NCBI RefSeq assembly: GCF_000407485.1
Contig: NZ_ASWD01000004.1
Coordinates: 124,001 to 188,000, forward strand
Source of the DNA: Enterococcus pallens ATCC BAA-351
GTDB lineage: Bacteria; Bacillota; Bacilli; Lactobacillales; Enterococcaceae
Reading direction: 5' to 3'
Length of the DNA stretch: 64,000 nt
The notes under the pieces are model-generated. The model was not told the origin of the DNA. It did not search any database and saw only the letters and a program-made list of their open reading frames with translations. This document shows, piece by piece, positions 8,253-17,322 of this stretch; positions within the stretch are counted from its first letter, which is position 1, and every line of letters begins with the position of its first letter. Made by a program: the position numbers and the translations under genes.

Positions 8253-8369
8253 TTGGCGTTTTGGTTGTCAAAACAATCCGGTAGCCGATTGATAATCAAT
8301 ACGCTTTCCGTTAGAATGAGGAGAAATAAGACGGATAACACGGTTTATGAATACGGATAGGAGAAAATA

Positions 8370-11201
8370 ATGAAACGGATCGATAAAATTCATACACTTG
8401 TAAAAGAATATACGAAAAACGTTCAGTTAAGTGATTTGTCAGATAAAAAAGTCGGGATTACTTCGGTGGATCTGGCGGCGCAAACGGATATTTTGCGGAA
8501 CAACGTTTCACAGGATTTAAACCAGCTCCATCGAGAATTAAAACTGATCAAAATTAAAGGCAAACCGGTTCGCTATTTGGATGCTGAACAAATTGCTGTC
8601 CTGCTGGGTGGAAAAATTCAGTCCAAGGATTTGTTATTCCAGTCAGCGGCCGAATTACTGGAGGCCCCAGTCCAAGCAAACGATCAAGGCGATCCCTTCC
8701 GTTCATTGATTGGAGCCACTGGCAGCTTGTCCCCGATTATTCAGTCAGCGAAGGCTTCGATTCTATATCCCCCTTTTGGTCTGCACACCCTTTTGCTAGG
8801 AGAATCCGGCACAGGAAAAAGCCTATTTGCAGAAGTAATGTATCGGTACGGCCAAACTGAAGGCGTATTCAAAGAAAACAGTGCCTTTATTCGTTTCAAT
8901 TGTGCCGATTACGCCACCAATCCGCAGTTTTTAATGAGTATGCTGTTTGGTACCCGCAAAGGTGCTTACACCGGTGCCGATGAAGAACGGGCGGGGTTGA
9001 TTGAGGCTGCAGATGGCGGAGTGTTATTCCTAGATGAAATTCATCGGTTGCCGCCAGAGGGCCAGGAAATGCTGTTTCATTTTATGGATCAGCACACTTA
9101 TCGCCGGATGGGAGAAACTGCTAATGAACGAACCTCCAAGGTATTAATTATTGGAGCAACCACCGAAACCGTCAGCAACCACTTGCTAACTACCTTTTTA
9201 AGACGGATTCCCGCGACAATTTGGTTGCCGAATTTGGAAGAACGAGGAGCCAAGGAACGGTTGGAATTGCTTGAATTTTACAGTCAACAGGAAGCGGAAA
9301 AGCTGCATTCACCAGTGGAATTTTCTCGCAATGCGTTGTTCCTGCTGAGCTGTTACCCAGCAAAGGGCAACTTAGGCCAGCTGCGCAGCGATCTGCAATT
9401 GACGATCGCCCGGGCTTATTTGGAAACGCGGCAAAATAATTCTTCTCGGGTGCATGTCACTAGTAAAATGCTGCCAACTTATATTGTGCAGCGCAAAGAA
9501 GCCTTATCCCCAGAAAAAAGAAACCGAGTAGAAAAGCTGCTGCCCACGGATAAGCTGGTGATTTATCCTACTCCTAAGGAAAAGCCTTCTGACCAACTAG
9601 TCATTGAACATGATTTTGTTAATTACTATTTGAACCAATTGTTGACCTCTAAGGGTAGTGTTGACTTGGAACAGCTTTTCCATGAATACACCTTGGAAAT
9701 CAGTAAAAATACCTTATACGAAGACAGCTACTCAGTGTTGTTCGATCCCCTTACCCAGGAAATATCGTCTGTCTTGGCAGAACTTTTAGTAGATGAGTAC
9801 AAGCTGAACTTTGAGGAAAATATTTATCTGTCCTTGGCGTTGTTTATCCGAAATATTCAGCAGTCCAATGGTAAACGCGTGAATACAGTGTTTCCTGAGG
9901 ATGAAATTCATTTATCTGATCAGGCAGTTAAAACGGCAAAGAAAATGGTCGAAATTATTGAGAAACGCTTCAATATTGTTTGTGATACCAATGAGCTGAC
10001 CGTTTTAGCTACCATTATTCATACCTTGATTGAAGGCCGGCAAAACCAAGAAATCCGCTTTTTAGTAGTGGCTCATGGTGAAGCCACTGCTACCAGCTTA
10101 GCCAATACGATTAATCATTTGTTGAATACAGATATTGTTTTAGGCTTGGATATGCCCTTAACCATGAGTCCAACTGAAACAGTCGGAGAAATTGAAAAAG
10201 TGATCAAAAGCTTTCCTTCTACTCACTCGTGGATTCTCTTTGTGGATATGGGCTCTTTGATTCAGCTAGACAAGCAAATCAAGCAGTCGGAGGATCAGAA
10301 TTTCTATGTAATGGAAACAACCGATATTTTGATTATTTTGGAAAGTGTCCGAAAAGTCCTATTCACCTCACGAACTGCGGAGCACATTGTCGCGGATATT
10401 GCCAAAATGTCCGATCTGCAAAATGACAAACTGCAGCGGAAAATCAAGGAATATCTGTCGATTCGGATGAACCGGGTCATTTATACGGTTTGTTCTTCTG
10501 GTGAAGGAGTAGCACTATTTTTAGAAAAGATCATCGGTGACTTTTTGCGGGAGAACCACATTTATGATGTCCAGCTTATTCCCTTAAACGGAACCCAGCA
10601 GGAAGTGGGCCAGTTAATTCGCTCCACTTCTCAGGATAAAGAGGTGGTTAGTGTTATCGGTAGTATTGAACCCAAGAATCTAACCTCGCCGTTTCTCTCT
10701 CTGAATGATATTTTAATGGGTCAAGGCTTGAACCAGCTGTTGTATCTTTTAGGCGAAGAACGGGCACCAGCTCAAAAAGAACATTCCATCGAGAAAGCGA
10801 CTCAAAGCTTAGTTCTGCAACTGTGTCAGGAAACATTAGATAAATATTTGATGTATTTATCGGCCAACAAAATCACTCCAATGCTGATGAACTTTATTGA
10901 AGCACTGGAAAAACAGTTAGCAGAAAGCTTCAGCAACAATCTGCTGACTAAGCTGTTTATCCATACTGGCTGTTTGTTGGAGCGAATTCTCTTTCACGAA
11001 CAGTTGCTGGCTATTACACCTGAGGATGAAGAGTGGGTAAAAACAGAAGGACAAGCTTTGGATGCTTTGCTGCAGGAGACATTGAAGCCAATAGAAGATT
11101 TACTACAGCTTTCGATTAATCTACAAGAACGGTATTACTTAATTCAATTATTACTAGAAAACTTTCCTCATTTAGTGACCAAAAATGCGCTAGCCGATTA
11201 G
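8370..11201 (+). CDS. levR: LevR-type sigma-54-dependent PTS operon activator
   Basis: This 943-residue regulator has a DNA-binding N-terminus, an AAA+ sigma-54 activation domain with Walker A GESGTGKS (144-151), the GAYTGA sigma-54 contact loop (198-203) and Walker B VLFLDE (218-223), then a PTS-regulation domain, an EIIA-Man-like domain (VVAHGE), an EIIB-like segment with a Cys (TVCSSGEG) and a second PRD near the C-terminus (FIHTGCLLERI). Such proteins drive mannose-family PTS operons in response to phosphorylation by HPr and EII. It is divergent from a PTS operon with a consensus sigma-54 promoter. The symbol denotes the family; the sugar is unknown. Confidence 0.93.
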   Translation: MKRIDKIHTLVKEYTKNVQLSDLSDKKVGITSVDLAAQTDILRNNVSQDLNQLHRELKLIKIKGKPVRYLDAEQIAVLLGGKIQSKDLLFQSAAELLEAPVQANDQGDPFRSLIGATGSLSPIIQSAKASILYPPFGLHTLLLGESGTGKSLFAEVMYRYGQTEGVFKENSAFIRFNCADYATNPQFLMSMLFGTRKGAYTGADEERAGLIEAADGGVLFLDEIHRLPPEGQEMLFHFMDQHTYRRMGETANERTSKVLIIGATTETVSNHLLTTFLRRIPATIWLPNLEERGAKERLELLEFYSQQEAEKLHSPVEFSRNALFLLSCYPAKGNLGQLRSDLQLTIARAYLETRQNNSSRVHVTSKMLPTYIVQRKEALSPEKRNRVEKLLPTDKLVIYPTPKEKPSDQLVIEHDFVNYYLNQLLTSKGSVDLEQLFHEYTLEISKNTLYEDSYSVLFDPLTQEISSVLAELLVDEYKLNFEENIYLSLALFIRNIQQSNGKRVNTVFPEDEIHLSDQAVKTAKKMVEIIEKRFNIVCDTNELTVLATIIHTLIEGRQNQEIRFLVVAHGEATATSLANTINHLLNTDIVLGLDMPLTMSPTETVGEIEKVIKSFPSTHSWILFVDMGSLIQLDKQIKQSEDQNFYVMETTDILIILESVRKVLFTSRTAEHIVADIAKMSDLQNDKLQRKIKEYLSIRMNRVIYTVCSSGEGVALFLEKIIGDFLRENHIYDVQLIPLNGTQQEVGQLIRSTSQDKEVVSVIGSIEPKNLTSPFLSLNDILMGQGLNQLLYLLGEERAPAQKEHSIEKATQSLVLQLCQETLDKYLMYLSANKITPMLMNFIEALEKQLAESFSNNLLTKLFIHTGCLLERILFHEQLLAITPEDEEWVKTEGQALDALLQETLKPIEDLLQLSINLQERYYLIQLLLENFPHLVTKNALAD

Positions 11202-11218
11202 GGCTGACGCATTTTTTT
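11183..11218 (+). terminator. Terminator of the LevR-type regulator gene
   Basis: An imperfect 13-bp stem formed by AAATGCGCTAGCC and GGCTGACGCATTT overlaps the last codons of the gene and ends in TTTTTTT. Confidence 0.75.
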
Positions 11219-11220
11219 GC

Positions 11221-11773
11221 TTATTCATACACCAATTCTAAAATCGTTTCCTGTTTTTCCATCGGAATCTCTTCGTCGCTTAAATAATACTCATAGGAAA
11301 TACCGGAGAATTTCCCGCCAATGCTTTTGATTTCCTCCAGCATTTCTAGGTAGATACCAGTCATGTCTTCGTAACGTCCAACATATAATGCTGACAAAGC
11401 TTTAGCTGTGAACTGAACCTTCCTGGCTCAAATCTACTGATAGCCAGTCGCTCCAGTCATAGACACTTCTAAGCTTTTGCATCAATTCTTCCGTATCAGC
11501 CAAACCGATTGATTGCAGCAAATGCAGCGCCAACAGCAAATCATCCTGTTCCTTTTCCATCAATGTATTGTCTACATAAAAAGATTCGTCCAAATAAATT
11601 CCACCATTGCGGCCTTTGACTGAATAGACGGGCACACCAGCCAAGCTTAGGGCATCAATGTCTCGATAAACCGTTCGCGGGGTAACCTGAAAACGGTCCG
11701 CCAGTTCTTTGGCCGTGACCTTTTTACGATTAAGCAAGATTAAGGTTGTTTGCAATAACCGAATCACCTGCAT
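11221..11773 (-). pseudogene. Chimeric regulator remnant: HTH (YafY-type) N-terminus joined out of frame to a GyrI-like C-terminus
   Basis: From an ATG at 11773 (AGGAGAG upstream) the frame encodes about 123 residues with a DeoR/HTH_11-type helix-turn-helix (KELADRFQVTPRTVYRDID) and the start of a YafY-like linker, then stops at 11402. YafY/WYL regulators are normally about 300 residues, so the WYL sensory domain is missing. Immediately downstream, in another frame (about 11418-11221), 65 codons read as the end of a GyrI-like effector-binding domain (LYVGRYEDMTGIYLEML, then SYEYYLSDEE). The simplest reading is a deletion joining two genes. A short HTH-only protein could still be made from 11402-11773. 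Confidence 0.6.
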
Positions 11774-11823
11774 CCTAATCTCTCCTTCCAAGAAAGACTT
11801 CGCAAAGCCAAATAGTATATTCC

Positions 11824-11851
11824 AAAAAAAGGGACAGGCTGCCCTATCCCT
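11824..11851 (-). terminator. Terminator of the SorC-family regulator
   Basis: A 9-bp stem (AGGGATAGG with CCTGTCCCT, one G-U pair, GCAG loop) overlaps the stop codon of the regulator gene and is followed by seven T on the minus strand. Confidence 0.85.
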
Positions 11852-12791
11852 CTAGTACTTTCTTCGCTGTTTCTTCTGTAGTTACCAGTACATTGATGTA
11901 TTCACCCTTTAAGGCACTGGCGATGGCTGGCGCCTTGTCCACCATCGAAGCAATCCCGATGCGATAGGGCGTCCGTTTCAGATCACTGATATCTATCCCA
12001 ATCAACCGATCATCTAACTCATTCTCAATATGCTGACCTTCAGCATTGTAGAAACGGGAAACCACATCCCCAATGACTTTTTTGCCCTCCAAATAAGCTA
12101 GGACATCTTCACCATAAAATTGTTTCCAGCTTTCGCTAGCCTTTAAGTTGGGACTGCCAATTCCTAGAATAGCAATATCCAGCTTGCGCCAATAATCAAT
12201 CAGCTCCTGATTAAACTCATTTTCCATTAACGCTTTTTTCAAGGCAATTGTTTCTGGAAAGGCGGGTGAATCAATCAGTAATGCGCGACCATTCAATTTT
12301 TTCGATGCTTCATAGGAAATGGTATTTACGTGGTAATCGCTGATTAATCGGCCGGATGGTCCGCCAATCATAGGGATGCAGGTAATATTTTTCACCGAAT
12401 AGCTGTCCAAGCCTTCGGGAATCGCCGCCATGGTCTCTCCCCAAGAAAAACCAATAATCATATCATCCACTAAAATCTCTGTTAAATACTCTCCGACACC
12501 GTTAGCCAAGAGTTTGTCCTTTTGTGTTCGATTCAGATCTGGTGCAGCTGGTACAATAATTGCCTTTTTCAGGCCATACTTTTCCTGAAGCTGCTTCTCC
12601 AAGTCATACGTGCCCGCCTTGTCATAGTTGATGGAAATCGTCACGATCCCTTCATTTCTGGAGCGCTTCAACAAACGGCTGATAGTACTGCGGTGAATAT
12701 TCAATTCCTTAGAAATCTGACTTTGATTCTTATCCTCCTGGTAATACATCTCGGCAATTCGAACCAATAATCTATCTTCATCTTTATACAT
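11844..12791 (-). CDS. SorC-family sugar-binding transcriptional regulator
   Basis: About 315 residues. The N-terminal helix-turn-helix (QSQISKELNIHRSTISRLLKR) is followed by a sugar-phosphate-sensing domain typical of SorC/DeoR regulators (GVGEYLTEILVDDMIIGFSWG and later IGIASMVDKAPAI). I chose the ATG at 12791 because GGGGGGAG precedes it; the longer frame runs through the promoter. The gene's own upstream region contains CACATTTGTG, the same palindrome that brackets the promoter of the sorbose-type PTS operon 8 kb away, so this is the likely SorR-like regulator of that operon and of itself. Confidence 0.85.
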   Translation of the reverse strand: MYKDEDRLLVRIAEMYYQEDKNQSQISKELNIHRSTISRLLKRSRNEGIVTISINYDKAGTYDLEKQLQEKYGLKKAIIVPAAPDLNRTQKDKLLANGVGEYLTEILVDDMIIGFSWGETMAAIPEGLDSYSVKNITCIPMIGGPSGRLISDYHVNTISYEASKKLNGRALLIDSPAFPETIALKKALMENEFNQELIDYWRKLDIAILGIGSPNLKASESWKQFYGEDVLAYLEGKKVIGDVVSRFYNAEGQHIENELDDRLIGIDISDLKRTPYRIGIASMVDKAPAIASALKGEYINVLVTTEETAKKVLEG

Positions 12792-12824
12792 TCTTCTCCC
12801 CCCAAACCTAAACAACCTGACAAT

Positions 12825-12834
12825 CACATTTGTG
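12825..12834. promoter_or_regulatory. Palindromic operator CACATTTGTG before the SorC-family gene
   Basis: Third perfect copy of the palindrome found around the sorbose-type operon promoter. It is followed by related half sites (ATGTGATTTAATGTGATTAT, 12840-12859). Its place 33 bp upstream of the start codon suggests autoregulation. Confidence 0.6.
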
Positions 12835-12948
12835 AATGCATGTGATTTAATGTGATTATACCGTTGTTGTTTCCATTTCTGCAAGCCTTTCCCATTAATT
12901 GATGAAAATAAGTTTATACGCCTCTGCTTTAAGAGGGTATTTATCCAT

Positions 12949-13220
12949 AAATGGGACCGATTGGCTTTCGTATGCTATCGTATTAAACTTCTCCGTCGAT
13001 TTATCTATTGTTAACCAATAAGGAAGTTTTCTATTTTGACGAAACTGCGAAAAGTTCGACTGGCAGCTATTTCCTTTTCTAGGTGTCATTTTTCCAAAAA
13101 CCGGAAAAATGGGACCGATCGGCCTTCGCATACCATCGTACTAAACTTCCCTATTGATTTATCTGTGGTTAATCTGTAGTAAGATTTCTATTTTATTTAA
13201 ACTGCGAAAAGTACGACTGG
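12949..13220. repeat. Two direct copies of a 115-bp non-coding element
   Basis: Units at 12949-13063 and 13107-13220 align along their whole length, beginning AAATGGGACCGAT and ending CGACTGG, with scattered substitutions. They fill most of the roughly 470-bp gap between the SorC-family regulator and the methyltransferase gene. A minus-strand open frame crosses unit 1 but is not kept in unit 2 and has no ribosome site. Function unknown; a repeated intergenic element or duplicated small RNA are possibilities. Confidence 0.7.
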
Positions 13221-13221
13221 T

Positions 13222-13260
13222 AAAAAAGACCACCGCAAATTTACTCTGCGGCAGCCTTTG
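13222..13260 (-). terminator. Probable terminator of the methyltransferase gene
   Basis: A GC-rich hairpin with core TGCCGCA/TGCGGTG immediately after the stop codon is followed by TCTTTTTTA on the minus strand. The outer stem is imperfect. Confidence 0.65.
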
Positions 13261-13866
13261 TTATTCCTTAATACTGCGTAAAATATAATACCCTTTGTCC
13301 TTGGAAACAATCTCGGCATTGCCGAAGACTTCTTCCATTTTTTTCTTGGCACTTGGTGCGCCTTGTTTCTTTTGGATCACCGCTGTTAAGGTCCCGCCTG
13401 CTTTCAGCAACGGCTCTGCATCGGTCAAAATCTGATGCACGACCTTTTTACCAGCCCGAATCGGTGGGTTGGTGACAATCGCTGCGTAAGTATCTTGGTG
13501 CAGCTCTTCATAGATATTGGACTGATGAATGTCTGTCTGCTCTGCTAAGTCGTTGCGCTTCGCATTGTCTTGGGCCAAAGCCACTGCACGATTGTTCACG
13601 TCGATCATTTCTACCTTGCGTCCGGTTCCGTAAGCCAAGGCCAGACCAATCGGACCATAGCCGCAGCCAACATCTAAGATTGATCCTTCCGGTAAATCAG
13701 TATTGTCGAAGTGCTCAATTAATACTCGTGAACCGTAATCAACCGTTTGCCGGGAAAACACGCCGCTGTCGGTGACAAAATGAAAGTTTTTGCCCATCAG
13801 CTCAAAGGACCACTGTTCTAAATCGTGGGCCGTCTCAGGATTTTCTGAATAATAGTGATTGCTCAT
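13261..13866 (-). CDS. Class I SAM-dependent methyltransferase, RsmC/YbxB-like
   Basis: This 201-residue protein has the SAM-binding motif ILDVGCGYGPIG near residue 64 and the NPPIRAGK motif typical of small-domain RsmC (16S rRNA guanine-N2) methyltransferases. Free-standing forms of about 200 residues are common in Firmicutes. The ATG has AAGGAG at good spacing. It is a monocistronic-looking gene beside a GDSL esterase. The RNA target is not provable from sequence. Confidence 0.88.
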   Translation of the reverse strand: MSNHYYSENPETAHDLEQWSFELMGKNFHFVTDSGVFSRQTVDYGSRVLIEHFDNTDLPEGSILDVGCGYGPIGLALAYGTGRKVEMIDVNNRAVALAQDNAKRNDLAEQTDIHQSNIYEELHQDTYAAIVTNPPIRAGKKVVHQILTDAEPLLKAGGTLTAVIQKKQGAPSAKKKMEEVFGNAEIVSKDKGYYILRSIKE

Positions 13867-13931
13867 TGTTTCTCCTTAGTGATTAAAAATTTTGACTGTC
13901 TTTTGGTTTTCAGGAAATTGAAGGCCAGCCT

Positions 13932-14507
13932 TTACATGTTCAACAGTTTGTTTTTAATGTCTCTGGCAATTAAGGCGCCTAGGAAATGATAGCCTTCATT
14001 GGATGGATGCAACCCATCATTCTGCAGAAATTCCTTCGGTGCCGGATAAATCGTCATGTGATGATACAAATCAATCACGTTGACACCCATTTCTTCTGCT
14101 ACCTGTTTTGCCATTTCAGCATACTCCTGCTGGCGATCATTGCTGGCTTCTGTTCGAATTTCTGTGTTGACATAGCCTGGTGTTAACACGATCACCTTTT
14201 CAGCCGGAAACGCACTGATTAATTTCCGCAGATTGTCGCCGTAAACATTAATCGGATCTTTGTGTTTAACAGAATCATTGGTCCCAAAGCAGATTACTAC
14301 AAAATCAGCATTAGCAGTCACTACTTCATCCACACGTTCCAAGCCTTCAGCTGAGCCTTCTCCTCGTTTGCCAAATTCTAAAATCTGATAGCCAGGAAAA
14401 CCCATATCTGCCAATTCATTAACTACATACTGATTGAGAATATCACTAGTTTCTCCATTCATCAAGCCTGTCATTAAGCTGTCGCCAAATAAAGCAATTG
14501 TTTTCAT
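13932..14507 (-). CDS. SGNH/GDSL-family esterase or lipase
   Basis: About 191 residues with the SGNH blocks: FGDSLMTG with the nucleophile Ser at the N-terminus, GKRG, CFGTNDS, and the catalytic DGLHPSNEGY block near the C-terminus. No signal peptide, so it acts in the cytoplasm. I chose the ATG at 14507 with GAGGAGG upstream; the longer frame adds 30 residues without a ribosome site. The natural ester substrate is unknown. Confidence 0.88.
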   Translation of the reverse strand: MKTIALFGDSLMTGLMNGETSDILNQYVVNELADMGFPGYQILEFGKRGEGSAEGLERVDEVVTANADFVVICFGTNDSVKHKDPINVYGDNLRKLISAFPAEKVIVLTPGYVNTEIRTEASNDRQQEYAEMAKQVAEEMGVNVIDLYHHMTIYPAPKEFLQNDGLHPSNEGYHFLGALIARDIKNKLLNM

Positions 14508-14641
14508 CACGTTTGCCTCCTCTTTTCTACTATGATAGCACGAAGTTGGCGATCCGACCCTTCTGGCGACTAATTCTAAAAAATAGATGAAACTCACTGA
14601 TTTTTCATAGCTTTTTCCCGTTTTTATCCGTTAAAATGACG

Positions 14642-14709
14642 TATACTTTTTTTATAGAAGAAAAATATTCGGTTTTCTAGCAAAACTCCACCAGAAAACC
14701 GCCTTTTTG
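14642..14709 (+). other. Intergenic promoter-like -10 followed by a terminator-like hairpin
   Basis: A -10-like TATACT (14642-14647) is followed by a perfect 9-bp hairpin (CGGTTTTCT at 14670-14678, AGAAAACCG at 14693-14701) and CCTTTTTG. A second -10-like TAAAAT follows at about 14713, before coaA. This could be a leader attenuator for coaA or the end of a roughly 55-nt RNA. Confidence 0.45.
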
Positions 14710-14745
14710 TGATAAAATTAAGCGCAGTTATCAAAGGAGGTCGTC

Positions 14746-15669
14746 ATGGAGGACAAGATGAATTATTACCGTATTCCGCGGGAGCAATGGCAAGACTTTT
14801 ACACCAGCGGACATACCCCATTGACCGAAGACGAATTGGAAAGTATCCGAAGTTTAAATGACCGCATCTCAATGCAGGATGTGGAGGATGTGTATATTCC
14901 GTTGTGCCATTTGATTCATTTGTATAAAAAAGAGGCGGAATCCTTAAGCCTAAGCAAAGGTCTATTTCTGCATAAATACGTAAAAATGCCACCGTTTATC
15001 ATCGGTATCGCCGGAAGTGTGGCCGTTGGAAAAAGCACCACTGCCCGCCTGCTGCAAACCCTTTTAGGTCGTTTGTTCAAGCATCAACGGGTCCAGCTGA
15101 TTACCACAGATGGATTTCTTTACCCTAATAAGGTCTTAGAAGAGCGGGGTATCATGGACCGCAAAGGCTTCCCAGAAAGCTATGACATGGAAAAGCTGAT
15201 TACCTTTTTAAACGAAGTCAAATCCGGCCAGGAAAACATTCAAATTCCGATTTACTCCCACAACGTTTATGACATTGTGGAGGGCTCGTACGAAACGATT
15301 CATCAGCCAGACATTTTAATTGTGGAAGGGATCAACACCCTGCAGCTGCCAGCCAACGAGCAAATTTACGTCAGCGACTTTTTCGACTTCTCCGTCTTTG
15401 TGGACGCTGATCCAAGTTTGATCGAAAAATGGTACTTAGAACGTTTCGAGGCTTTGCTGGACACAGCTTTTCAGGACCCGGACAATTACTATTATGAGTA
15501 TGCCATTGGCGATCGCAAAGCGGCACTAGAGATGGCAGAAGATGTATGGGAAAAAGTGAATTTGGTTAATTTAGAAGAGTACATCTTGCCAACACGCGGC
15601 CGAGCTGATATTATCATGCACAAGGCCAAGCATCATAAAATTGATGAAGTTTATTTACGCAAGTATTAG
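14746..15669 (+). CDS. coaA: Type I pantothenate kinase
   Basis: This 307-residue cytoplasmic enzyme phosphorylates pantothenate, the first and usually controlling step of coenzyme A synthesis. It has the P-loop GIAGSVAVGKST (87-98), the TTDGFLYPN block and the DFFDFSVFVDAD region of bacterial CoaA, and normal length. The ATG at 14746 has AAAGGAGG six bases upstream. It is followed by a hairpin and then guaA in the same orientation. Confidence 0.96.
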   Translation: MEDKMNYYRIPREQWQDFYTSGHTPLTEDELESIRSLNDRISMQDVEDVYIPLCHLIHLYKKEAESLSLSKGLFLHKYVKMPPFIIGIAGSVAVGKSTTARLLQTLLGRLFKHQRVQLITTDGFLYPNKVLEERGIMDRKGFPESYDMEKLITFLNEVKSGQENIQIPIYSHNVYDIVEGSYETIHQPDILIVEGINTLQLPANEQIYVSDFFDFSVFVDADPSLIEKWYLERFEALLDTAFQDPDNYYYEYAIGDRKAALEMAEDVWEKVNLVNLEEYILPTRGRADIIMHKAKHHKIDEVYLRKY

Positions 15670-15690
15670 ACTGCCTCATGAACACATGCA

Positions 15691-15716
15691 AAAAAAGCCG
15701 AGCTTGCTCTGCTTTT
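15691..15716 (+). terminator. Hairpin after coaA
   Basis: AAAGCCGAGC pairs with GCTCTGCTTTT (one mismatch) and ends in TTTT. It lies between coaA and guaA; the short T run suggests partial termination. Confidence 0.55.
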
Positions 15717-15748
15717 GAAATAAAACTATAAGAATAGAGGGAATAATT

Positions 15749-17317
15749 GTGACAAACGTTGCCAACGAAATGACTGACGTTGAAAAAATCATCGTGCTGG
15801 ACTACGGTAGCCAGTACAACCAATTGATCACTCGTCGTATCCGTGAATTTGGTGTTTTCTCAGAATTAATGAGCCACCGCATCACTGCCGAAGAAGTAAA
15901 AGCCATGAAGCCAAAAGGAATTATCCTTTCCGGCGGACCCAACAGTGTCTATGACGAAGGAGCCTTCTCAATTGATCCTGCGATCTTTGAATTAGGTATT
16001 CCAATCTTGGGAATCTGTTACGGCATGCAGCTAATCACTTACAACCTAGGCGGAAAAGTTGAACCAGCTCAAAACCGTGAATACGGAAAAGCTTTGCTGG
16101 AGGTTACTGCTGATGACGCTGTTTTATTCGAAGGCACACCAAAAGAACAAACCGTTTGGATGAGTCACGGCGACCTTGTTACCCAAGTACCAGAAGGCTT
16201 TGAAACAGTCGCAACCTCTGCCGACTGCCCAATTGCGTCAATTCAAGATACCACTCGCAACTTCTATGGTATCCAATACCATGCGGAAGTACGTCATTCC
16301 GAATACGGAAACGATTTGCTGCGCCACTTTGCCTATGAAGTTTGTCATTGTAAAGGCGACTGGAGCATGGATAACTTTATCGAAATGCAAGTCGCAAAAA
16401 TCCGCGAACAAGTCGGCGACAAAAAAGTCTTACTCGGCTTATCCGGCGGTGTGGATTCATCTGTCGTTGGTGTCTTGCTGCAAAAAGCCATCGGTGACCA
16501 ATTAACATCAATCTTTGTTGACCACGGCTTATTGCGTAAAGGCGAAGGCGAACAAGTAATGGAAGCTTTAGGCGGAAAATTCGGCCTAAACATTATCCGT
16601 GTCGATGCCAAAGACCGTTTCTTAAACAAACTAGCCGGTGTTTCTGATCCAGAACAAAAACGCAAAATCATCGGAAACGAATTTGTTTACCTGTTTGATG
16701 ACGAAGCAACCAAACTAGCGGGTAAAGAAGGCATTTCCTTCTTAGCTCAAGGAACCCTTTATACCGACGTAATCGAATCCGGTACCGAAACAGCTCAAAC
16801 CATCAAATCTCACCACAACGTAGGTGGATTACCAGAAGATATGCAATTTGAGCTAATCGAACCATTAAACACTCTATTCAAGGATGAAGTCCGTGAACTA
16901 GGAACCCAGCTTGGCATGCCAGACTCCATCGTATGGCGCCAGCCTTTCCCAGGACCAGGCTTAGGCATCCGTGTCCTTGGCGAAATCACTGAAGAAAAAC
17001 TAGAAATCGTCCGCGAATCAGATGCCATCCTGCGTGAAGAAATCGCCAATGCCGGCCTAGACCGCGACATCTGGCAATACTTCACTGTCCTGCCAGGCAT
17101 CCGTTCAGTTGGTGTTATGGGGGACGGCCGTACCTACGATTATACAATCGGTATCCGTGCAGTAACCTCAATCGACGGCATGACTGCCGACTTCGCACGT
17201 ATTCCATGGGATGTCTTGCAAAAGATTTCCGTGCGGATCGTCAATGAAGTGGATCATGTGAATCGGATTGTGTATGATATTACCTCGAAGCCTCCAGCAA
17301 CAGTCGAATGGGAGTAG
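15749..17317 (+). CDS. guaA: GMP synthase (glutamine-hydrolysing)
   Basis: This 522-residue enzyme converts XMP, glutamine and ATP to GMP. The N-terminal class I glutamine amidotransferase domain has the nucleophile Cys90 in GICYGMQ; the ATP pyrophosphatase domain has [10 protein letters not shown]; the C-terminus ends in the family-typical PPATVEWE. It starts at a GTG with GAGGG upstream. No purine riboswitch was seen before it. The 3' end of guaA is a known integration site for mobile islands in many bacteria, and the DNA just downstream is AT-rich and accessory. Confidence 0.97.
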   Translation: MTNVANEMTDVEKIIVLDYGSQYNQLITRRIREFGVFSELMSHRITAEEVKAMKPKGIILSGGPNSVYDEGAFSIDPAIFELGIPILGICYGMQLITYNLGGKVEPAQNREYGKALLEVTADDAVLFEGTPKEQTVWMSHGDLVTQVPEGFETVATSADCPIASIQDTTRNFYGIQYHAEVRHSEYGNDLLRHFAYEVCHCKGDWSMDNFIEMQVAKIREQVGDKKVLLGLSGGVDSSVVGVLLQKAIGDQLTSIFVDHGLLRKGEGEQVMEALGGKFGLNIIRVDAKDRFLNKLAGVSDPEQKRKIIGNEFVYLFDDEATKLAGKEGISFLAQGTLYTDVIESGTETAQTIKSHHNVGGLPEDMQFELIEPLNTLFKDEVRELGTQLGMPDSIVWRQPFPGPGLGIRVLGEITEEKLEIVRESDAILREEIANAGLDRDIWQYFTVLPGIRSVGVMGDGRTYDYTIGIRAVTSIDGMTADFARIPWDVLQKISVRIVNEVDHVNRIVYDITSKPPATVEWE

Positions 17318-17322
17318 ATGTT

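Noticed and set aside
12895-13131. Open frame of 78 codons across the intergenic repeat region
   Set aside because: No ribosome site, frame not kept in the second repeat unit, and composition unlike a protein; treated as part of the non-coding repeat.
15670-15748. Purine riboswitch before guaA
   Set aside because: The 79-bp gap holds only a hairpin with a short T run and no room for a purine aptamer.
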